NCBI RefSeq assembly: GCF_019278565.1
Contig: NZ_CP058988.1
Span: forward strand, 682,001 to 746,000
DNA: 64,000 nucleotides
Source: Cellulophaga sp. HaHa_2_95
GTDB lineage: Bacteria; Bacteroidota; Bacteroidia; Flavobacteriales; Flavobacteriaceae
Direction of reading: 5' to 3'
Part shown: positions 59,169 to 64,000 of the stretch, in pieces
How the letters are laid out: every line of letters begins with the position of its first letter
Position numbering within the stretch: the first letter of the stretch is position 1
Program-made: the position numbers and the translations under genes
Notes under the pieces: generated by a model
Told to the model about the DNA's origin: nothing
The model's input: the letters and a program-made list of their open reading frames with translations, nothing else
Databases searched by the model: none

Positions 59169-60045
59169 CTTTTTTGCTAACCAAGTATACCCCCAAGAGC
59201 ACGAGTAACATTGCGGTTAGTTTTAGTAGGTTTAGTTGGTCTTTACCCGATAAAATTGCAAACACGACACCAATTAATGGTTGCAGGTAAGCGAATGCGC
59301 CAACGGTAGTTGCTTTTAACTGTGTTAGTGCAAATCCATTAAATAAGTAGGTGCAGAATGTAGTTCCTAGAATTACGAAAGCAATGGCTCCTAAAATATT
59401 AAAAGGCAGATCAGCCCATTGAATTTCTAAAAAATCAGGTAGTGTTAGGGGTAAACTGATTAGTGTGCCGATTAAAAACAACCATTTTAGTACACCAAAT
59501 GGGTGATATTTGGTGATTAGTTTTTTTACGAGGATAAGGTATATCCCGTAGGAAAGAGAGTTTATAATAAATAAGAAATTACCTAAGGGGATATTTGCAG
59601 CATCGGTCCTGTTTTCCGCTCCAAAAAGCACTAAAGTCAGTGCACCGATAAGGCCAATAAAAATTCCTACTCCTTTTTGCCACGTTATTTTCTCTTTAAT
59701 AAATAAGGCAGATAATACTACAACAATAATGGGGGTAACCGTAATTAATACGGCACTGTTTATAGGCGTAGATAGTTCTAGACCTTTAAAGAAAGAGAGC
59801 ATATTAATACCCATTCCTGCTATGGCACAAATAAGAAACCGACCCCAATCACTACGTTCAATTTTCTCATTAGGAATAAAAGGCGTCATACACCAAAATA
59901 AAACGGTAGCACCTATCAATCTTAAAAAAATAAACCCAAAAGGTTGCACATAAGTAGGCATTACTTCTTTTGCAATCGTATGATTAATGCCATAGATAAA
60001 AGTAGCGCCAAAAGCGGCTAGTAATGCTAGTGTTCTTTTGCTCAA
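59152..60045 (-). CDS. EamA/DMT-family transporter
   Basis: 297 residues with ten predicted membrane segments in two EamA repeats (LLAAFGATFIYGINHTIAKEVMP and FLFIINSLSYGIYLILVKKLITKYHPFGVLKWLFL). DMT proteins export metabolites or amino acids; the substrate is unknown. It overlaps the arsenate-reductase-like gene upstream by 4 bases (ATGA), so they are coupled, and the thioesterase at its 3' end. Confidence 0.88.
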   Translation of the reverse strand: MSKRTLALLAAFGATFIYGINHTIAKEVMPTYVQPFGFIFLRLIGATVLFWCMTPFIPNEKIERSDWGRFLICAIAGMGINMLSFFKGLELSTPINSAVLITVTPIIVVVLSALFIKEKITWQKGVGIFIGLIGALTLVLFGAENRTDAANIPLGNFLFIINSLSYGIYLILVKKLITKYHPFGVLKWLFLIGTLISLPLTLPDFLEIQWADLPFNILGAIAFVILGTTFCTYLFNGFALTQLKATTVGAFAYLQPLIGVVFAILSGKDQLNLLKLTAMLLVLLGVYLVSKKAKPSL

Positions 60046-60395
60046 TGGTGTATGTTTTCAAAGGCAGCGGCTACTACTTTTTTACTGTTACCAACGAAAA
60101 TTTTATCCTGTACGATAATTACGGGGCGTTTCAGAAAAGTATACTGTTCCAAGATTAAATCTCTGTAGTCTGTTTCAGTTAATGCCTTTTCATTTAACCC
60201 TCTTTCTCGGTATAAGCGAGCTCTTTTACTAAATAGGGCTTCATAGCTCTGCGTTAAAGCATGCATTTCTTCAAGTTGTTCTGGCGTGATGGCTTCTGTT
60301 TTGATATCTTGAAGCGTAAAGCCTTCTAAAGGTTGAAGTTCTTTTATAATTCTTTGACAAGTGTCGCAGGTGCTTAAGTGGTATATTTTCTTCAT
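60042..60395 (-). CDS. ArsC/Spx-like thioredoxin-fold protein
   Basis: 117 residues. The N-terminus IYHLSTCDTCQRI holds a CxxC (Cys10, Cys13) as in the ArsC/Spx/YffB family, and the tail has RPVIIVQDKIFVGNSK. It may act as an arsenate reductase or a redox protein; no arsenic genes are nearby. Its stop overlaps the EamA start. Divergent from the DinB-family gene at 60492 across 96 bases. Confidence 0.88.
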   Translation of the reverse strand: MKKIYHLSTCDTCQRIIKELQPLEGFTLQDIKTEAITPEQLEEMHALTQSYEALFSKRARLYRERGLNEKALTETDYRDLILEQYTFLKRPVIIVQDKIFVGNSKKVVAAAFENIHH

Positions 60396-60453
60396 CGCCT
60401 TCTAAACAATTAAATTGATGTTAATCTTACTGCAAAGAAACCCAATTCTATAG

Positions 60454-60492
60454 AAATGTTCTATTTTTAAAACATAATTAAACAGAACATTT
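60454..60492 (+). promoter_or_regulatory. Inverted repeat abutting the start of the DinB-family gene
   Basis: AAATGTTCT (60454-60462) pairs perfectly with AGAACATTT (60484-60492) across 21 nt. The right arm ends in the first base of the TTG start. It could be an operator or an RNA hairpin that hides the weak start codon. The 96-bp gap between divergent genes has no clear -7 match. Confidence 0.5.
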
Positions 60493-60950
60493 TGGAAAAG
60501 CTTTTTAATATCACACTTCAGAACAGAAAAATCTTATATAAATTTTTAAAAGATACTCCTAGAGAGCAATTGCTGAAAATTCCTGAGGGTTTTCGTAATA
60601 ATATATGGTGGAATATTGCGCACGTGGTGGTTACGCAGCAAGTGCTAATCTATAAGTTAAGTGGTGTGCCAATGCGTGTTTCTGATGAGCTTGTAGAGAA
60701 ATTTAGAAAAGGCAGTGTTCCTGATGGAAATGCTACAGATGAAGAAATTGATTTAATTTCGGGTTTCCTGTTTTCTACCGTAGAATGGATGCAAGAAGAT
60801 TATGATAACGATGTTTTTAAATCGTTTGCAACCTATACCACTAGTGTAAACATTACTTTGAGTACAGTAGAAGATGCCATTGCTTTTAATGTATACCACG
60901 AAGGTTTACATATGGGAGCAATTCTTGCTTTACTAAAAGTACAGCTGTAA
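60492..60950 (+). CDS. DinB/YfiT-family putative metal-dependent protein
   Basis: 152 residues, four-helix bundle. The likely metal triad His44 (NIAHVVV), His136 and His140 (YHEGLHMG) is present. The start is TTG at 60492, giving MEKLFNITLQNRKILYKFL, the usual family N-terminus; no suitable ATG exists nearby. DinB-family proteins include bacillithiol and mycothiol S-transferases and hydrolases; the substrate here is unknown. It is unrelated to DNA polymerase IV at 5186 in spite of the family name. Confidence 0.85.
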   Translation: MEKLFNITLQNRKILYKFLKDTPREQLLKIPEGFRNNIWWNIAHVVVTQQVLIYKLSGVPMRVSDELVEKFRKGSVPDGNATDEEIDLISGFLFSTVEWMQEDYDNDVFKSFATYTTSVNITLSTVEDAIAFNVYHEGLHMGAILALLKVQL

Positions 60951-60951
60951 T

Positions 60952-61701
60952 CTACTTTTCTTTTTTTATTTTGACAGTGATGTAGTTTTTAATTTCATCA
61001 TAAGGAAGTACTAGCTTAATTGGGCCATCGGCATAGGATGCAACTTCATATTGGTTGTAGATTAATAGGAGTCCTTTTTCTGTGAAGCCCATATTATTAG
61101 GTAGGTAGAAAATATCGTTTTCAAACATAAAACCAGTACTGTTAATATACCCATTTTGAGGGATGTCTTCTTGAATCTTAAATTTTATTTCAGCCAAATG
61201 TATAAAACGATCTTTGTCTTTTATGAGTTGCCAGTTTTCTAATTGATCTCCTTTTTTCTTATCAAAATTTAGAAGTCTAGTAGCGCTATATCCGTGTGCC
61301 CCTCCTGTAAAAATATAGGTTTCTAATTTGATAGTAAGAATATCTTTGTTTTCAAAAATAATGTCACCTTTAATAGAGGCCTCCCAGCTAAGGGTTTCTT
61401 CAGGATACATTTTTTTAAGATCTAGGTAGCCCTCTTTAAAGGATCTAATAGCTTCTTCAATAGTGGCAACCTTAACTTCATCATCATATAATAATTCATT
61501 GATGACCTCTTTTTTAAGGCTTGCATTTATATTCTTAGAAAGATCAGAATCGTCTTTAAATTCAAAAATATTGATAAGTACCTCAGGACAATCTGCGCAA
61601 TTTTCGCTTTTATATTCTAAAGGAGCAAGGGTTAATTCATCTTTTTTTTTGCATCCTAAAACAATTAGGGAAAAGATTAAAATGGTTAACTTTAGTTTCA
61701 T
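60952..61701 (-). CDS. Lipoprotein with a DUF3298/DUF4163-type domain
   Basis: 249 residues from the ATG at 61701 (MKLKLTILIFSLIVLGCKKKDELT), whose lipobox Cys17 fits; the longer TTG frame at 61773 overlaps the -33 box of its own promoter and is rejected. The middle and C-terminus match the DUF4163/DUF3298 pattern (ETYIFTGGAHGYSATRLLNFDKKKGDQLE; SYADGPIKLVLPYDEIKNYI). Relatives include RsiV-like proteins that bind lysozyme; here there is no sigma-factor partner, so no such role can be assigned. Confidence 0.85.
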   Translation of the reverse strand: MKLKLTILIFSLIVLGCKKKDELTLAPLEYKSENCADCPEVLINIFEFKDDSDLSKNINASLKKEVINELLYDDEVKVATIEEAIRSFKEGYLDLKKMYPEETLSWEASIKGDIIFENKDILTIKLETYIFTGGAHGYSATRLLNFDKKKGDQLENWQLIKDKDRFIHLAEIKFKIQEDIPQNGYINSTGFMFENDIFYLPNNMGFTEKGLLLIYNQYEVASYADGPIKLVLPYDEIKNYITVKIKKEK

Positions 61702-61744
61702 ATTTCTAAGAATTTTTTCTAAATCGGTACTGTAAATGCTGCGG

Positions 61745-61773
61745 CAAAGATAACAGTACATTTGTAAGTACAA
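61745..61773 (-). promoter_or_regulatory. Promoter of the DUF3298 lipoprotein gene
   Basis: On the minus strand TTG (plus 61771-61773), an 18-nt spacer and TATCTTTG (plus 61745-61752) are a good match to the Bacteroidota promoter, with a leader of about 40 bases to the ATG at 61701. Confidence 0.72.
61757..61764 (+). promoter_or_regulatory. -7 element of the trans-sulfuration gene, inside the opposing promoter
   Basis: TACATTTG matches TAnnTTTG, 18 bases before the ATG at 61783, and lies wholly in the spacer of the minus-strand promoter. No -33 TTG is visible upstream. Confidence 0.5.
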
Positions 61774-61782
61774 TCATGTGTT

Positions 61783-62937
61783 ATGAATGAAAATAAAATA
61801 AAATTTAATACTAAGGTTATTCACGGAGGTCAAGAGCCAGATAAAGCCTATGGGGCCGTGATGCCTCCCATCTATCAAACTTCTACATATGCTCAAGCTA
61901 GTCCTTGCGAACATCAAGGTTTTGCCTACTCCCGTAGTGCTAATCCTACCCGCTCTGCTCTTGAGAAATCATTGGCGAGTATAGAAAACGGAAACTATGG
62001 TATGGCATTTGGAAGCGGTTTGGCTGCCATTGATGCGGTCTTAAAATTGTTGAGTCCTGGTGATGAAGTTATTTCTACTGACGATCTGTACGGTGGTAGC
62101 TATCGTTTATTTAAAAAGATTTTTGAAAAATACGGAATTGTATTTCATTTTGTGGGGATGCAAGAACCTGCTGCTATAGAAGACTACATCACAGCCAATA
62201 CGAAACTTATTTGGGTGGAAACGCCAACCAATCCCATGATGAATATTTTAGATATCAAGGAAATTGGGGTGCTCGCAAAAAAGCATAAGCTGTTGTTGGC
62301 AGTAGATAATACCTTTGCAAGTCCTTTTTTACAGCAACCGTTAGATTTAGGAGCAGATATTGTAATGCATTCGGCAACTAAGTATTTGAGTGGTCATAGT
62401 GATGTAGTTTTAGGAGGTTTAGTAGTAAAGGATAAAGAATTGGCAGAACAATTATATTTTATTCAGAATGCAAGTGGTGCCATTTGTGGTCCTATGGATA
62501 GTTTTTTGGTGCTTAGAGGTATAAAAACGCTACACGTAAGAATGCAAAGACACTGTGAAAATGGAGAAGCTATTGCTCGTTTTTTAGCACAGCATCCGAA
62601 AATAGAAAAAGTATTTTGGCCAGGTTTTGAAAACCATCCCAACCATACTATTGCTAAATCGCAAATGAATGGTTTTGGAGGCATGATTTCTTTTATTCCA
62701 AAAGGGAGTAATAAGGACGATGCGATGAAAATTATCGAGCAACTTAAAATATTTACCATAGCAGAGTCGTTAGGAGGAGTAGAAAGTTTAGTGGGGCATC
62801 CTGCAAGTATGACGCATGCAAGTATTCCAAAAGAAGCCCGTGAAAAGGTGGGTGTTGTCGATGCATTAATCCGATTAAGTGTTGGTATTGAGGACGTAAA
62901 TGATCTAATTGCTGATTTAGAGTATGCTTTACGATAA
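61783..62937 (+). CDS. Trans-sulfuration PLP enzyme (cystathionine gamma-synthase/lyase family)
   Basis: 384 residues. N-terminal FNTKVIHGGQEPDKAYGAVMPPIYQTSTYAQASP and central DNTFASPFLQQPLDLGADIVMHSATKYLSGHSDVV, which carries the PLP lysine (Lys in SATKYLSGH), are the family signatures. It belongs to the Cys/Met metabolism PLP group; from sequence alone synthase, gamma-lyase and related activities are not separable, though synthase or lyase for methionine/cysteine interconversion is likely. It is divergent from the DUF3298 lipoprotein gene with an 81-base gap. Confidence 0.92.
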   Translation: MNENKIKFNTKVIHGGQEPDKAYGAVMPPIYQTSTYAQASPCEHQGFAYSRSANPTRSALEKSLASIENGNYGMAFGSGLAAIDAVLKLLSPGDEVISTDDLYGGSYRLFKKIFEKYGIVFHFVGMQEPAAIEDYITANTKLIWVETPTNPMMNILDIKEIGVLAKKHKLLLAVDNTFASPFLQQPLDLGADIVMHSATKYLSGHSDVVLGGLVVKDKELAEQLYFIQNASGAICGPMDSFLVLRGIKTLHVRMQRHCENGEAIARFLAQHPKIEKVFWPGFENHPNHTIAKSQMNGFGGMISFIPKGSNKDDAMKIIEQLKIFTIAESLGGVESLVGHPASMTHASIPKEAREKVGVVDALIRLSVGIEDVNDLIADLEYALR

Positions 62938-62986
62938 ATATTTATTAAATTTTTAAAAAAAAGGACATCAAATTACGATAATAGTA

Positions 62987-62994
62987 TAATTTTG
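62987..62994 (+). promoter_or_regulatory. -7 element of gdhA
   Basis: TAATTTTG matches TAnnTTTG, 71 bases before the gdhA ATG, implying a leader of about 65 bases. No -33 match at the usual distance; the gap 62938-63065 holds nothing else. Confidence 0.5.
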
Positions 62995-63065
62995 CCGTTA
63001 TATTTTAAATTCAATAATAAGGACCTTTAACGAGTCGAAGTTAGCAACAGAATCTATTTAAAGAT

Positions 63066-64000
63066 ATGGACGAAAAAATTAGAGTATTTATGGAGGAGGT
63101 AAAGACCAGAAACGGTCATGAGCCAGAATTCATTCAAGCAGTGCAAGAAGTAGCGGAAACTGTAATCCCGTACATTGCAAAAAATAAAATCTACAATGGC
63201 AAGAATATATTGCTACGTATGGTGGAGCCAGAGCGCTTAATTTCTTTTAGAGTTGCCTGGGTAGATGACAAAGGAGAAATACATGTAAACAGAGGTTATA
63301 GAATTCAGATGAATTCTGCAATAGGCCCTTATAAAGGTGGCTTGCGTTTCCATCCATCTGTAAATGCAAGTATCCTTAAATTCTTAGCTTTTGAGCAAGT
63401 ATTCAAAAATAGTTTAACCACATTGCCTATGGGTGGTGGTAAAGGAGGGTCAGATTTTGATCCTAAAGGAAAATCGGATGACGAAGTGATGCGTTTTTGC
63501 CATGCCTTTATGTTGGAATTAAACCGTCATATTGGGCCAAATACGGATGTGCCAGCGGGTGACATTGGTGTTGGTGCAAGAGAGATTGGTTTCTTATTCG
63601 GAATGTACAAGAAGATTAGAAATGAATTTACCGGAGTATTAACGGGTAAAGGACGTTCTTGGGGTGGTTCATTAATCCGTCCGGAAGCAACAGGATATGG
63701 TACGGTATACTTTGCGCAAAGTATGTTGCAAACGCAAGGAAAAGATTTTGCTGGTAAGAACGTAGTAATTTCAGGTTCTGGTAACGTTGCGCAATATGCT
63801 GCAGAAAAAGCATTGCAATTAGGGGCTAAAATATTAACCCTTTCAGATTCTCAAGGATATATCCATGATAAAGATGGTATAGATACGGAGAAGTTAGAAT
63901 TTGTAATGGATCTTAAGAACAACCAAAGAGGTCGTATTTCTGAATATGCGGATAAATATGCTTCGGCAACTTTTCATGCAGGAAAAACACCATGGGAGGT
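63066..64000 (+). CDS. gdhA: Glutamate dehydrogenase, NADP-type (3' part beyond the window)
   Basis: The frame opens with ATG at 63066 and runs to the window edge without a stop (311 complete codons). The text begins MDEKIRVFMEEVKTRNGHEPEF. The catalytic segment PMGGGKGGSDFDPKGKSDDEVMRFC, with the active-site lysine, and the nearby DVPAGDIGVGAREIGFLFG are typical of hexameric bacterial GDH; the Rossmann part GKNVVISGSGNVAQYAAEKA starts around residue 235. It makes glutamate from 2-oxoglutarate and ammonia. The C-terminus is missing because of the window boundary, not damage. Confidence 0.96.
   Translation, partial: MDEKIRVFMEEVKTRNGHEPEFIQAVQEVAETVIPYIAKNKIYNGKNILLRMVEPERLISFRVAWVDDKGEIHVNRGYRIQMNSAIGPYKGGLRFHPSVNASILKFLAFEQVFKNSLTTLPMGGGKGGSDFDPKGKSDDEVMRFCHAFMLELNRHIGPNTDVPAGDIGVGAREIGFLFGMYKKIRNEFTGVLTGKGRSWGGSLIRPEATGYGTVYFAQSMLQTQGKDFAGKNVVISGSGNVAQYAAEKALQLGAKILTLSDSQGYIHDKDGIDTEKLEFVMDLKNNQRGRISEYADKYASATFHAGKTPWE

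Noticed and set aside
61702..61773. Longer N-terminus for the DUF3298 lipoprotein
   Set aside because: It begins with TTG at the -33 box of its own promoter, and the lipobox fits only the ATG at 61701.
1..64000. tRNA, rRNA, CRISPR, transposase, integrase or restriction genes
   Set aside because: None was seen on reading both strands; no repeated spacers, tRNA-like cloverleafs with CCA context, or IS-type terminal repeats were noticed. A tRNAscan and repeat search would settle it.

Overview
The window looks like one contiguous stretch of a chromosome from the family Flavobacteriaceae (Bacteroidota), probably a marine genus of the Cellulophaga/Maribacter type; the genus is a guess. The evidence is low GC (by eye, not counted), the block fabF - rnc - IPExxxVDY gene - pyk, a full moxR/bat operon, many lipoproteins of Bacteroidota type, and repeated -7 elements of the form TAnnTTTG, the promoter signature of this phylum. 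I see no rRNA, tRNA, CRISPR array, insertion sequence, prophage or integrase. Gene density is high and most genes are core or commonly shared, so this is not a genomic island.

Layout. 1-5.1 kb: end of fabF, rnc, an IPExxxVDY-family gene and pyk, then an AraC regulator followed by an unlisted 52-codon ORF, an AhpD-like CxxC protein and a secreted cupredoxin-like protein. 5.2-7.4 kb: dinB (convergent), an NAD(P)-binding protein and a CYTH protein. 7.5-14.3 kb: a tripartite RND efflux operon bracketed by a GbsR/MarR-type regulator at its head and a TetR-type regulator at its tail. 14.4-15.9 kb: a small conserved gene and pheS. 16.1-19.1 kb: two beta-carbonic anhydrases beside a SulP transporter, a likely bicarbonate uptake and interconversion set. 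19.2-28.7 kb: the moxR-bat (aerotolerance) operon with an additional BatD-like membrane protein.

28.8-35.8 kb: oxidoreductases, a Schlafen/AlbA-type protein, an SPFH-GYF protein paired with a zinc-ribbon membrane protein (like the B. subtilis YdjI/YdjG pair), a PPP-type phosphatase and a soluble acyl-ACP desaturase. 35.8-40.9 kb: a helix-hairpin-helix membrane protein, an OmpA-like protein, then an ALDH7 dehydrogenase, DUF1304 and 3-hydroxyanthranilate dioxygenase, and a CAP-domain lipoprotein. 41.2-51.2 kb: a 1839-residue alpha-2-macroglobulin and, after four small genes, its usual partner penicillin-binding protein 1C. 51.2-64 kb: gpsA, a lipoprotein with an internal duplication behind a sigma-54-like site, a second SulP transporter, thiD under a TPP riboswitch, a cytochrome c, several metabolic enzymes, a trans-sulfuration enzyme and the start of gdhA.

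The most interesting signals are regulatory: a 16-bp perfect inverted repeat touching the start codon of the 3-hydroxyanthranilate dioxygenase gene, a TPP riboswitch serving thiD alone, interlocked divergent promoters at 61.75 kb, an inverted repeat abutting the TTG start of a DinB-family gene, and a likely leader-encoded small protein at 3982-4140. I found no clearly new multi-gene system. The SPFH/zinc-ribbon pair is the best candidate for under-described biology.
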